A DNA stretch of 64,000 bases, taken from contig JAGHQL010000086.1 in the NCBI GenBank assembly GCA_020080175.1, positions 2,051-66,050 of the forward strand. The letters are read 5' to 3'. The translations under genes were made by a program, and so were the position numbers. The notes under the pieces are model-generated. The model had not been told where the DNA came from. It searched no databases and saw only the letters and a list, made by a program, of their open reading frames with translations. Below, in pieces: positions 45,670 through 57,182 of the stretch. Position 1 is the stretch's first letter. Each line of letters starts with the position of its first letter. This stretch comes from Glutinoglossum americanum. Lineage: Eukaryota > Ascomycota > Geoglossomycetes > Geoglossales > Geoglossaceae.

Positions 45670-48547
45670 ATGGAATCGAAGCGAAAACTGACGGTCTCAA
45701 TGTCACCGGACGCAGAGGAGCGAGCGAGGAAGAGAAAGAAGTTGCCGGTGAGTGATGATGTCTTGAATGCATGAGAGTAGTTCTTGGTGGTTTGAAGAAA
45801 GTGCTGGCGTCGAAGAGTCGAACGAGCCCTCAAGGGTTGTAGCCGCAACAGCGACCTTTCGCTAGGCCGGGAGGCATTGACTCTTGACCCTTCACCTCCA
45901 ACTCTTCGGTGTCCCCCACTCCATTCAACGTACAGCCACGTTCTGCCTGCTCCTACGGCACAGCCTCCAACCTACCAACGATGTTATCCACTGACGACAT
46001 ACGATGAGGAATTGCAGGATATCGACTTGTCCAACGGTGAAACCCCGGAGACGACGACAGAATATGGGTTCAACTTCCTGGAAAATCTCAGGCAGGCTCG
46101 AGATAAGCGGTAAGCAATACCAGAGGATAAGTGAAAGGAACTCAAAAACTGAATCGCGCTTGACCGATTCTCCATCTTCCATCACGAAGACCCTTTGATG
46201 TCACTATGCTAACGACCTCCTCATTTACAGAAACCGTCTTATTGCTACTCATTTCCTCACGCTACCTGATAAGGTAGGACACGGGTCTCTATCGACACTG
46301 TGCAGCATATGTGATGCTTACTGGCCTTACTATTTAGCAACAGCATCCCGACTACTATGACACAATCAGCTTACCAGTTGCCCTCGATATCGTTGAGGTA
46401 AACTTACCTCCCTTTACCTCTAATAGTAACGCCGTTGGGTTGTGTATGCCGCGGTGCAGCTATTATGGCCCTACAACAGAACTAGCTAATAGCCATGCAA
46501 CATCCTAGGAGAGGCTCACTCACAGAGAGTATCCCAACTTGTCTGCGCTCGAGGCAGACTTGAAGCGCCTCATCTCCAACGCGAAATCTTACAATTCGAA
46601 GACATCCGAAGTCTTTAGCGATGCTGAGAAAGTCCGGAAAATGCTATCAGATTTCATGAGAAAGAACAATCCAGCATATGTCGCAAATCCAAACCATGTG
46701 ACCTACCCTACAGCTACTCCCACGGCTACACCTGAGAAAGCCACAAAGATGGAGCGTGGCATTGAGCCTGATGGCATCGCTGAAATAGATGGAGGGCGTG
46801 GAAGGCGACGGGTAGTGAGCTCTCGTCCTTCGAATAAAAAGGGTGCTGTTAATGGTGAAATTGCCGTACCGCTGGTGCTTGAGAAGAACACTAGGGGAGG
46901 CGCCAAGCCTAATGGCTTCGAGGGGAAGAGCTTTCAGGAGGCTCAGAAAGTGATTTTAGCTGAAATGGTCTCCCTCAAAGATGCGGAGTGGGTTATGGAT
47001 AAACTCCTTCTAGCGGCATCTTAGTGTTTGTTACTAACTATTAAGTGTAGTGGGCAAGAGGTGTCTTATCCTTTCGTTAACCTACCATCTCGGAAGCTTG
47101 TAGACTACTTTGCTCTTATCAAACACCCTGTATCGTTGAAGGGGCTGGATAAGCTGGTCAGGGGTGTTCAAGGGCGGAGCGAAGCAACCGGAGTATCAGT
47201 TTTTAAGACTTGGAAGGATTTCGAAGATGAGGTATCCTATATCTGGAAAAATGCTCGGCAATATAATGAAGACGGTAGCGAAATAACGGAACTTGCTGGA
47301 CAACTTGAGGTGGGTTCCCGATCGTTTCATTCTCATGGAAGTGTTCTTAACGCAATCGTTAGACGTTTTTCAACCGACGGCTAGCGGAAGCAAAGAAGGC
47401 TGTTCCTGAGCCCGCCCATGCCAATGGAGATAGCGCGGGTCCGCAGCGCATACGGCTTAAGGTTCCTCCGGAGCCAGTACAACCGAAGATCACGTTAAGG
47501 GTTGGTGCACAGAAGATGAGAAGCCCAGTTAATGGTGCTTCTCCGGCTGGATCCTCCAATCTAACTGCGGCTCCGGCTGATCATGGGGCTTCACAACGTC
47601 AACAACAACACGCCCAAGGAGGCGCAGATGGACAAGGACCTGCTAGTAGCAATGGAGTTTCGTCACGCCCAAGAAACCCTTTCGGGAGTTCGCAATCTGG
47701 CTCTAGCTCCGCCCCCATCCCTACACTTGGTCAACTAGGAAATCAAGGAACCAGGAGTGTTTCTAGCACCGCAACATCACCCACCCCTTCTGCTCCTGCA
47801 GTAAAGAGTGAAACCCGAGCTGAGCAGTCTCCATCTCTTGCCGGTGCTCCTCTTGTGAACGGTGCGGGAGAGTCTATCACAGTGCGCAGAGGAAGCCAAG
47901 GGTCCAACCCGGGGCCCAACCAAAATATATCCACATCTTCAATGCCGCCTCCTTCTAGTGTTGGCCCGAGGCTCCCTAGTGATAGTCCTGCACCTGGGAC
48001 TGCAAATCCGCAGACTCAGTATCCACATGCGCCCGCTTTTGGGCTGGATTCTAGGTGGAGACACCCTGGCAAAGGTAATACATTTATTGAATCTGTCTGT
48101 TAATGGTATCACTCTAACGTTCAAGCAGATGCTTCGGATGCCTTGATTTCTAACCTTAAAATTTGCACTCATCCGGGACTGAAACTATCGAGTCCCTTCC
48201 GCCTTGACCTCCCACCATCTCAGACTAGCACGCAGCAATCCATTACTATTAATCTCCCATCTACTCATTATTTCCTTCAGGTCGTCCCTACGATTGCTCC
48301 CGTCGTTGGAAACCGCCAGACTAAACTCATTGCTACGCACGCTGGACAAAGGCTAAATCCTGTACCCCAATTACCAGGTCAAACTGATTTAAGGAGACCA
48401 CTATATGAAGTAAGGTTAGTGGTTGGCGTCAACAAGATTGAAGTGGAAATGGTCGCTGGACTTGCTAGGGGCGCGCAGAAAGTCGGAGGCGGACAGGATG
48501 CCGAATTTGAGAAGTTTACGGTGTTTGCAAACTTGATGAAGCCCTAG
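45670..48547 (+). CDS. Double-bromodomain chromatin-remodelling subunit, RSC4-like
   Basis: Bromodomain subunit of an RSC-type remodeller that reads acetylated histones. The start MESKRKLTVSMSPD is joined across a long first intron (about 45749-46017) to DIDLSNGETPETTTEYGFNF. Bromodomain 1 spans about 46230-46680 in three exons: RLIATHFLTLPDKQQHPDYY, then DTISLPVALDIVE and EADLKRLISNAKSYNSKTSE. Bromodomain 2 (about 47040-47300) shows SYPFVNLPSRKLVDYFALIK, HPVSLKGLDKL and EDEVSYIWKNARQYNEDGSE. Both carry the acetyl-lysine-binding Asn (NAKSYN, NARQYN). A disordered Ser/Pro/Gln linker follows. The C-terminal domain, RLVVGVNKIEVEMVAGLARG ending EKFTVFANLMKP, is typical of fungal Rsc4-like proteins. 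About six introns. Confidence 0.82.
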
Positions 48548-48940
48548 GTCCCGAGTGGGTTGGTTTACATAGCAAGGCTGGCTTTTCGGCGTTTTGCTTT
48601 CCAAAGAGGTGCTGGGTGTTCTGGCCATTGCTTATGGGTAGGGAGGCAATTCGCTGTATACTACGTAAAGCTTCAAAATCTGAAGAAGCACGATTAAAAA
48701 TTTAAATATTGCTTTAATTGTTACATTTTGATACTTTGCTCTCGGCTGTTCTTGTTAAACAGCGGATAAACCCCATGCCCTTATCGGCTAGCGTTCCCGT
48801 GAGGAAAAATATTCGTAGGTTTCGGTCAACACCAAATTCTCTATCTCGCCAAAATATCCTCTTTCCTTCAACAAACTACGGTAACCATCCCTCTTTGCTC
48901 CGCCGTGCACCCAGCATCTATCCCTTTAACCACACCCACC
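48548..48940. promoter_or_regulatory. Ssb upstream region
   Basis: 393 bp between the RSC4-like stop and the Ssb start on the same strand. The last 100 bp are pyrimidine-rich, as in strong fungal promoters; no heat-shock element was identified. Confidence 0.4.
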
Positions 48941-51198
48941 ATGGCTACCGAAGTTTATGAGGGTGCGATCGGTATCGATCTCGGTAAGATTCTTTCTCTA
49001 ACCACCCATATCCAGTTTTTTGTTATTGTGGGATTTGAAGGCTGACCATCGTGCAGGTACCACTTACTCGTGCGTTGCTAATTACGAAGGCAGCAACGTT
49101 GAGATTAGTATGTTTCTCATGAGGCCCTTTTCTGTCCTTCGAGTAGGATGGCTTCAGCTGCGGAGGCGACTGACAAATTTCACTACTCTCTTTAGTTGCG
49201 AATGAGCAGGGCAATTTCACCACGCCATCGTTCGTTTCTTTTAACGACAAGGAACGTTTGATTGGGGATGCTGCGAAGAATCAGGCTGCTATGAATCCAG
49301 TCAATACGATTTTTGATATTAAGTTAGTTTTAATTTCTGGAAAATTATCAAAGTACTGTGCAGTCAAATGTACTAAACCCTTTGGCACAGGCGCCTCATT
49401 GGACGTCGTTTTGACGATCCTACGGTGAAGAAGGACATTGAGTCATGGCCGTTCAAGATTATAGATCAGGGAGGCAACCCGTTCGTTGAGGTGCAGTATC
49501 TCGGTGAGACAAAGGCTTTCTCGCCACAGGAAATTTCTTCCATGGTTCTGATGAAGGTACGGCTCCCCTACCACATATGGGCCGCGCTCAGCTACTTACA
49601 GCCTTTATAGATGAGAGAGGTCGCGGAGACCAAGCTTGGAAAGAAGGTTGAGAAAGCCGTTATTACAGTCCCAGCCTACTTCAACGACAACCAGCGCCAG
49701 GCTACCAAGGATGCAGGCGCTATTGCTGGTCTGAACGTGCTCAGAATTATTAACGAGCCTACTGCTGCTGCCATAGCGTATGGTCTTGGCTCTGGAAAGT
49801 CTGACAAAGAGCGACATGTTCTGATCTATGATCTTGGTGGTGGTACTTTCGATGTCTCCCTTTTGCACATCCAAGGTGGGGTGTTCACAGTTAAGGCCAC
49901 TGCTGGTGATACTCACTTGGGTGGTCAAGACTTTGACACCGCTCTCCTTGAGCATTTCAGGAAGGAATTTCAGCGCAAGACCAAGAAGGAGATTTCTGAT
50001 GATCCCCGTGCTATCCGTCGCCTTCGGACTGCTTGTGAGCGTGCGAAGCGTACTCTATCTACCGTCACACAAACAACTGTTGAGATTGATTCCCTTTTTG
50101 ATGGAGAGGATTTTAACACTAGCATCACTCGCGCTCGCTTCGAGGATATTAATGCATCGCTTTTCAAGAGTACCATTGCTCCTGTTGAGCAAGTCTTGAA
50201 AGATGCTGGCCTGGACAAGAGCAAGGTTGATGAAATTGTGCTTGTTGGTGGTTCAACCCGTATTCCCCGGATACAGAAGCTTTTGAGTGATCTATTTGAC
50301 GGCAAGAAGCTCGAAAAGGTATTCTCGTTTGTGTTTTGTGCATTGTTGTCAAAGCTTACTGACTATTCAAAAGAGCATCAACCCTGACGAGGCGGTTGCC
50401 TATGGCGCGGCTGTCCAAGCCGGTATTCTCTCTGGCAAGGCTACATCAGCCGATACTGCTGACCTTCTTCTTCTTGATGTCGTCCCTCTTTCATTGGGCG
50501 TTGCCATGGAAGGCAATATCTTTGCTCCTGTTGTTCCCCGCGGACAAACTGTTCCTACTATCAAGAAACGTACCTTCACTACCGTTGCAGATAACCAGAC
50601 TACCGTGCAATTCCCCGTTTATCAGGGTGAGCGGGTCAACTGTGAGGATAATACCTCACTTGGAGAATTCACACTTGCACCTATCCCACCGATGAAGGCC
50701 GGCGATGCTGTTCTAGAGGTTATCTTTGAGGTCGATGTCAACGGTATTCTCAAGGTTACGGCTATTGAGAAGAGCACTGGGCGAAGCGCTAATATCACTA
50801 TTTCTAACTCGGTCGGCAAATTGTCATCTACTGAGATTGAAAATATGATTGACAGTAAGCTCATTAGCACTTATTCTGTTTTACGACAGGCATAGCATGA
50901 GGATGATCGCACTAACGCTGTCGACTTAGATGCCGTTAAGTTTAAATCTTCTGATGAGGCATACAGCAAACGTTTTGAAGCCCGGCAACAGCTGGAGTCC
51001 TACATCGCTCGGGTCGAGGAGATCGTCTCGGATCCGACTATGTCCCTGAAGCTCAAGCGTGGGGCCAAAGAGAAGATCGAATCCGCGCTTAGTGACGCTA
51101 TGGCTCAGTTGGAAGTTGAAGATGCTGGCTCCGACGACCTCAAGAAGAAGGAACTTGCGCTGAAGAGAGTGGTCACGAAAGCCATGGCCACCCGTTAG
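48941..51198 (+). CDS. SSB1: Ribosome-associated Hsp70 chaperone Ssb
   Basis: Cytosolic Hsp70 of the ribosome-bound RAC-Ssb system, which folds nascent chains. Start [20 protein letters not shown]; phosphate-binding loop [29 protein letters not shown], phosphate-2 loop [14 protein letters not shown], and [14 protein letters not shown]. All are intact. Assignment to Ssb rather than Ssa/Hsc70 rests on [20 protein letters not shown], the short C-terminus and the ending [19 protein letters not shown]. It also lacks an EEVD tail. Six introns, unusually many for this gene: 48984-49056, near 49108-49195, 49323-49390, 49557-49610, near 50319-50374 and near 50855-50930. About 615 residues. Confidence 0.94.
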
Positions 51199-52020
51199 AT
51201 TCAGAAAAGAAATGTTGGGAGATGGTTGAACTTGGTCCCTACTGCTGACGCGAGAGGGAAGGGCTGTGACGCGAAAGATCATGATTTTTTTTGTTTCATG
51301 GTGTTTTACTCTGTGCCCATTCATTATATTGCGACCCTGGGCTTCCGAAAAGAAAAGTTTCTCCTTGTTTTTTTATCCTCTTCCCCGAGTCTGGTCTCCT
51401 TGAGCCGAACTCCCCTTGCACACACATCATTCTATGAACAGGGAACATGTCATTTGCTGCTATCTTTTTTTTCTGACCAATATTCACCAGACTAGAAAGA
51501 TGGGGGTTGATTGGGTCCATGGAATCGATAATCGTAGATAATGGGGGTGAATGTTGATGAGATCGGGCAGTTAGATGATCTTTCAGCATCAAGGATTCAG
51601 AGAATTGATATGATGATGATGACAAAAGGGGGAGAACATCTGGTGTACTTGTGTGGAGGAGCCGGCACTCCATCGAATAAGCGTCGCCATCCCCATGTTT
51701 AAGCCTCCCTACGGCCTAGAATACCCAACGATCAGAAATTCGAAAATTCCCCGAGCCCACACCTCCACACCTCCACATACCTATATCCTGGGGGCTAGAG
51801 AAGAACTAGCAGGCTATTCGGCGTTCGAGCCGTATATGCGCGCAAGTCATCTGCAGCCCAACAGCTCGCGTCCCACATCCCTCTCCAAGATCTCGAAGTC
51901 CCCCTAATCGCTCGATAGAATTATGGTATATGTCCCCCCCCCCCCCCCCACCCCCCCCCCCCCAAACCCCTGGAAAAAAAAAACCCCCCCCCCCCCCCCC
52001 CCCCTCTTCTCCCTCTCCCT
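51199..52020. other. Intergenic with poly-C tracts next to CDC26
   Basis: The 3' flank of Ssb up to the CDC26 stop codon. C runs at 51934-51949, 51951-51963 and about 51984-52004 flank a short A run (about 51974-51983). No gene supported. Confidence 0.6.
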
Positions 52021-52260
52021 CTAACCCCGCTGCCCAACACCGATCCTCTCCTCTCTCGTGCGTACAATCCGCGCCTTCTCCCCCGGCAGGGGCCGTAGTT
52101 CGTCGCTCGGATCCCGCTCGGTGGCCGTTATGGCGAGCTCGTGGGCGTCTGGGTTGTTTGGGTCTCTGGGGAGTTTCAGGGCGCGGCGGCGGAGGAATTC
52201 TGAGTAGGTGGTTATGTCTTCGGAGGTTAGGGTTATTGAGGTTGGCTTTCGGCGGAGCAT
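52021..52260 (-). CDS. CDC26: Anaphase-promoting complex subunit Cdc26
   Basis: Small APC/C subunit that stabilises the TPR subunit Cdc16 through its first residues. The N-terminus MLRRKPTSITLTSEDITTYS is the family signature: MLRRKPT, then a hydrophobic/acidic helix. The rest (FLRRRALKLPRDPNNPDAHE and an Arg/Glu-rich tail) is variable, as in other fungi. 79 residues, the usual size. The stop codon lies 17 bp from a long poly-C/poly-A tract on the plus strand, which would be G-rich and U-rich in its 3' UTR. Confidence 0.85.
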   Translation of the reverse strand: MLRRKPTSITLTSEDITTYSEFLRRRALKLPRDPNNPDAHELAITATERDPSDELRPLPGEKARIVRTREERIGVGQRG

Positions 52261-52525
52261 TTTTTTTTTCTTGGGTGCCGGGGGGCAGGGAGGGGTTTGG
52301 TGGTTGGGTCGTAAAGACGGTGGTTGTGGGTATCGATTTGGATATCCTGATATGCTGGTGTGCTTTTGTTTATACGGGTTTTTTGTTATGTATGGATGTC
52401 GAGTTGCACGTGATGCGTCCGGAGGTTAAAGCTTAGCGAGGTTTTGAGGTTGTGGTGGAAAACATTTCTGGACATCGTTGTTAATGTTTTGAGGGGAATT
52501 GGCACTCATTACGGACTGAAGGAGG

Positions 52526-53722
52526 ATGTTGAAATCGCAGGTTCACTCTGCCTTTGGTAGAGGGCGGCCTCTTTGTGCGGAGTTTGCAAAAGTGACGGCG
52601 ACGTCGTTGAGGCAGTTCCACGCCTCTATTACTGCTCTTTCTGAGGGCGAGGGGTTGAAGGAGGGTAAGAATGATGGCTCGTTTACTAGTATTGGCTTCT
52701 TCTTGTCTGGTATCTGGTGTTTAAAGGACTGATGAATATTCTCAGGTCTTCAAACATCCTCCAAGACCCAGAGCTCCGATTCCCAGCCTTCTAGACCTTC
52801 TATCGTGCGGGTGCCGGGGATAGATGCTCGTTCTTTTGGTGAGCCACTGAGACCAACTGGTCCCGAAGGGGCAAACTCACCAATAGTCCGACTCCCAAGC
52901 AAATTCTCCGGGGGTTTCAGTGGTAGTGGAGGATTCAACGGCAGGGGCGGATTCCGGGGGACTGGTCGAGCTCAACCCACCCGACATATTCCCGGCAACG
53001 CCAATGCTCCACGAGGGGGGTCTGCCAAAGGTGGGCGAGGAAGCAGCGGGTTCCGTGGTAGCGGTACACGTAGGAGAGGCGGCCGAGGAGGCGGCCGTGG
53101 GGGCGGGAGAAGACGAGTAGAGGAGTCACAATACAACAGGGCCGGCGGCGAATATAAAATTGACTATACACCCGAAGAACTCGAATATCTCGCTGCTAAA
53201 GAAGCCGCTGAAAAGCCTAAACCCGTCCCCTTTATCCCGCAAGAAGAAACCCTCATATCCCTAACCCCCTACGCCCCTCAAATCCCCGCGGCAGCCACCC
53301 CCCTCGGCATCTCCTCGACCCTCGACACCCAACTACGCCACCTCGCCTCCCGCCCCCTAGACACCTACACACGTCTCGAAACCCTCACCTCGCGGCTCCT
53401 CGATGGCCAGCCCACATTCTTCGAAAACGAGTCCGAGCGGGCAGAAGTCCTCCGTATGGCTGCAGCTCAGATAGGAGAGAAATGGGGGGCGGTGGGGTTG
53501 GAGGGGATGGGGGAGGAGGGGAAGAAGGAGTTCGAGGAGAGGCTGATAAGAGGGGAGTATAGGGGGCTGGGGGAGGGGGAGGGTGGTGTGGTAAGAGATG
53601 TGGGGAGGCTAGTGGGGAGGAATGAGTCGTTTTTGGAGAGGGATGCAATGAAGGTTGTGGAAAGGGTTAAGGGGTTGGCGTCGGCGAAGCTGGGTGGTGG
53701 GCGGGCGAATAAGAGAGCATAA
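52526..53722 (+). CDS. RGG-rich hypothetical protein with a possible mitochondrial presequence
   Basis: Two exons (52526 to about 52663, and about 52746-53722) with a clean GTAAG donor and a CAG acceptor. The N-terminus (MLKSQVHSAFGRGRPLCAEF then AKVTATSLRQFHASI) is basic, without acidic residues until residue 19, and has the RQFHAS-type cleavage context of fungal mitochondrial presequences. A Gly/Arg/Phe-rich region follows (GGFSGSGGFNGRGGFRGTGR, then a run of RGG repeats), suggesting RNA binding. The C-terminal half is helical: EYKIDYTPEELEYLAAKEAA, SRPLDTYTRLETLTSRLLDG and SFLERDAMKVVERVKGLA. I do not recognise the family. A role with mitochondrial RNA or ribosomes would fit but is inference. 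Confidence 0.65.
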
Positions 53723-53847
53723 GGGGTAGTGATGATGGGGGATAGCAGGAATCCTTTTCTTTTTTTTTTTTTACATAACCCCTATACTCTACAACCCTGT
53801 ACCATAAAAAAAAACCTCTATCCATAAAAGCCCCCGCCGCCACGTCT

Positions 53848-54765
53848 TCACCCCTCCAAAATCGCCTTCCTAGCCCCCTCCACCAACCTCCTCGCCTCCC
53901 CAGCCCCCTCCTCAACAACCTTCTCCATCCCCTTCTCCACCCTCCTAACATCATCCACCCTAACCCCCTTCCCCTTCTCCTTCCCAACCACCAACCCGCG
54001 CAGCTTCTTATGCACGACCGCCCTCGCGCCCCGGATGCTGTTCTGCGCCACCTCGCCGGCCTTCTGGACCCGCTGCGCGGATTCGAGCCGCAGCTCGCGC
54101 GTGGGCGCCGGGATCGGGAGGTAGAGGTGCGTGGGCTGGCCGGGGAGCGGGGCTGGGGTTAGGTTCAGCGAGGCGCCGAGGAGGGCTTGCATTGTGGGTT
54201 TGAGGTGCTGCCGTGGTGGTTAGGTGGGAGATGTGCGCGCATGCGTTGGGAGGGGGGTTGTTCGTACATCTGGGTCGAGAACCTGGACCACGAGGCCCCG
54301 CCCGCCTCTCGGGAGCACTTGGGCTATGTCCCCCAGCCTGACAAGCTCTTCTTTAGCTTCCTTGCCGCCCTTGCCTCGGAACTTGACTTTCAGTGCCTCG
54401 ATGGCCGATGGGTTTAAGCGCCCCCCCGCGCGGAGGGTGGCGAGGTCTGATTTTAGTTTTGCGAGGGCGGACTGGATGGTGTATGAGAGGGGGAAGAGGT
54501 CGAAGGGGTCGTCGTCGGGTTGGGGGTTTGAGGGAGGGGGGGGCTTGTGGTTTCGGGCGCTGGGGGGGGTGGATGTGAAGGGGCGACGGTGGTGGGAGGG
54601 GGGGCTGTTAAAGGGGGAGGAGGAGTGGAGGAGTAGATAGGCTGGGAGGGGGGATGGGCGGTGGAGCCTGGCACTGCGACGACGGATCAATTAGTCTATC
54701 AATTTAACAATTCAGCTCAATTCCCTCGGAAAAGATACTCTATTCACGCACCTCCTCACCCCCAT
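53848..54765 (-). CDS. RRF1: Mitochondrial ribosome recycling factor
   Basis: Releases ribosomes from mRNA after termination in mitochondria. The main exon carries a basic Ser/Pro-rich presequence, then IQSALAKLKSDLATLRAGGR, LNPSAIEALKVKFRG and DIAQVLPRGGRGLVVQVLDPD. A short intron follows, then NLTPAPLPGQPTHLYLPIPA, PTRELRLESAQRVQKAGEVA, SIRGARAVVHKKLRGL and VRRVEKGMEKVVEEGAGEAR. This is the RRF order: helix, beta-rich domain II, helices. The ORF after 54690 has no ATG before the presequence. A first exon at 54765 (ATGGGGGTGAGG) spliced to an acceptor near 54675 would start the protein MGVRSARLHRP; I use it as the likely start. It converges with the RGG-rich gene, 125 bp between stops. Confidence 0.82.
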
Positions 54766-55229
54766 CCTAATACACCTCACAGTCCCCATCGCCGAAGATG
54801 CACGCGGTCCCATCGTCATCACGAATAGCTTCCCGCAGAGTCAAAACCCGGACTATTTTGGTGTTGATGCTAAGCACGTGATACCCGAACCAACGTTCCT
54901 CCAGAGCCCCCACGGACCTATTTATCCCAGGATGATGGTTCCGATGTGTTACTAACAGTTGTGTTTTTATAATAAAAAGGTGGGCACTAGACTTTTTTTA
55001 TTGTTTTTTCAGAATTATGGGTGAATGATTTCACGGATTACCATCAGGGGTCCTTGTAGAGGTCAGTTTCATGTCGGGGAATAGACACTATTTGTGCATA
55101 TACTGTACATACGCCATGACGAAAAAACACTTTGAAATGGGAATTTTACATGACCGTTAAGAGAGATGGATAGCTGGGCCTCATACGGGTAAACAAAAAT
55201 CGCCCTCCTAGTTCTAACACCAATTAACA
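54766..55229. other. Intergenic
   Basis: 464 bp between two minus-strand genes. AT-rich stretches near 54960-55015. No gene recognised. Confidence 0.45.
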
Positions 55230-56820
55230 TCATGTATGCCCTCCTCTCGACCTAGTCGACGCAACGCCAGCCGCCAGAACCCCCGGTAGGGGCTCCTGCC
55301 CGATGCTATATAGAAGCCCAATACCCCAAGACACTGCGCCGACAAGTAGAATCGTGAAACCAGCAAGTAGAAAGAAAGGCGTGCTGATATCTCGTTTTTG
55401 ACAAGCGGCACCGCCCCAATACGTCGTCCCATCGCTTTTAATGTCCGGTTTACAGTTGATGCAAGTGTAGCAAACGCGCGTTGCCCCGTCATCCTCTCTA
55501 CTTCCAAGTGAGGGTGAGTCGCCTGTTGAGTCGCCTGAAGAGTGTCTGCGTGCGCAGGTTCCACGTCCACTACAATTCCTTGTTGCGGTGTTACACTCAT
55601 CGACGGAAATGTGGCATACGGGGATAGTCCCCTTGAGAATTGGAAGCGACATGGACTCCCGAGATGCTGCGGGTGTTTGAGGAGACGCTGTAGATGACTC
55701 GGCCGCATCGGAAAGGAGTACCTCGTGTTCGATTTTTTGAGGGATAGTAGAGCGATCGATGGGTGAAGAGTAGCTGCCGTAAGGCTGGTCTGAACGTCTG
55801 GCGTTCCGAACGTTGGGAGGCATAAGAATAACAGACACTTTTCTATTACCTCGCTGTGAAAAAGAGATGAGTCCCGAAAGTATATGCCTAACGGACTTGA
55901 CGGCCTCTCGATATTCTACGCTAGAGGTTCCTACTCTTTCGGCAAGCCCCTATGCAAAGGTTAGTCGTGGGCTTAAAGAAACACTATAAACAGCGACAAT
56001 TCCCCACCTCCAAGAAAGTGGAATGTATGATAGCTTTGGCAGTCTGGCACTGTGATAACAACACAATTCCTTCAAAAAGATGCAGTTCGCTGAATGCATC
56101 GAGTTCTTTACGAGTATCCAGGATCGCCCCTTTACATTCTCCCTGTACTACAACTGGTGTCTAAAGCATTTCGTCAGCAAGTCTCCTTGGGGGTTCTGCG
56201 GAAGGCACAAATACATTCTCATTAAAGATGATGCTTCCCATGAACGTATCCCCGCTTGTCTTGACTTCCAGGTAGCCATCCGGCGACGCATGGGAGGACC
56301 GAGCTTGGCCAACTAAGTTACTTAGAAGCAGTTGGTTTGCTGAGGAGCTGGGTGGGTCTGAGATGAAAAGTGAAGGCGACGCGTCTGACGGGGAGATAAC
56401 ATCTGGCCACACGCAAAGTTAGACCTCTCTACCTTTCCTCCTTCGCATCAACCACTCATGGTTTGGCCGGGGAGACACGACGCTTCATAGGGCCGCCGAC
56501 TTACCCCCAGCATTCTCGACTCCCTCGACAATAATGACTATTGGCTCCTGCAAGTCATCTTCAGGATCACTCAGAAGCCGCTGCTGACTTCCCCCAAGAT
56601 CATTAATCTGTCGAAGAGTATCATCGCCCAAGCCCTTCAACCTGTGAAATTGTGACAAGCCAAGCCTCCTCGCAAGTATCAGTCTCGCCGCCTCCGGGCT
56701 CACAGTTTGTGGATCAGATGGCGGGCTGGGATTCTCAAAGGCGAAGAATGGTGCAGGCGATGAAGCAGCACTGGCGCTGCTAAAGATGGCGGGTACGAGT
56801 AGACACGCTTTTAATCTCAT
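55230..56820 (-). CDS. ER-type single-pass membrane protein, DUF3844-like
   Basis: Conserved fungal protein of unknown function. The start MRLKACLLVPAIFSSASA at 56820 is a signal peptide. A long lumenal part follows (SPEAARLILARRLGLSQFHR, EPIVIIVEGVENAG, joined by splicing to DVISPSDASPSLFISD, then TPVVVQGECKGAILDTRKEL and LHLFEGIVLLSQCQTA). Near the C-terminus is a Cys-rich, EGF-like segment: CHISVDECNTATRNCSGRGT and CYTCINCKPDIKSDGTTYWG followed by GAACQKRDIS. Directly after it is one membrane helix (FFLLAGFTILLVGAVSWGIG) and a short tail. The WGG-CQKxDxSxPF..L block is the mark of DUF3844. About four introns (near 56415-56505, 56164 and 55950). Topology (lumenal N-terminus) follows from the signal peptide. 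Confidence 0.8.
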
Positions 56821-57182
56821 TTTGGTGTTGATACCGGGGTCATTAAGACCTTGGTTTCGCTGTCGATGGCAGACTTCTGGAGACCCGTCGTCCTGAGTTT
56901 GAGCCGCAAGTTCATGTCGGGGGTCGGGGTTCCGTTGAGGTACAAATTGGTCACCACCATTTAAATTGGTTAGAGCGGCAACCGACTGAATATTCTCGAT
57001 ATCTACTCTATCTCTATACAGCTCTTCACAACCCGATCTTCATTAAGACTTTCATTCACGGCTTTCGTTAGGTCTTGGCTTTGAAGTGAGGATAAGATTA
57101 GTTCTTCTTGAAGCACTACATCCATCCAACACTAAGCCTCGTCAACGCTATCATCCAAGGGGTCCTCACCCCCAACCCGCTC
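56821..57182. promoter_or_regulatory. Shared divergent promoter
   Basis: 362 bp between the DUF3844-like start and the orphan start at 57183. No specific site recognised. Confidence 0.45.

Noticed and set aside
53385-53648. Pro/Ser-rich minus-strand frame
   Set aside because: Complement of the G-rich coding strand of the RGG-rich gene; a shadow frame.
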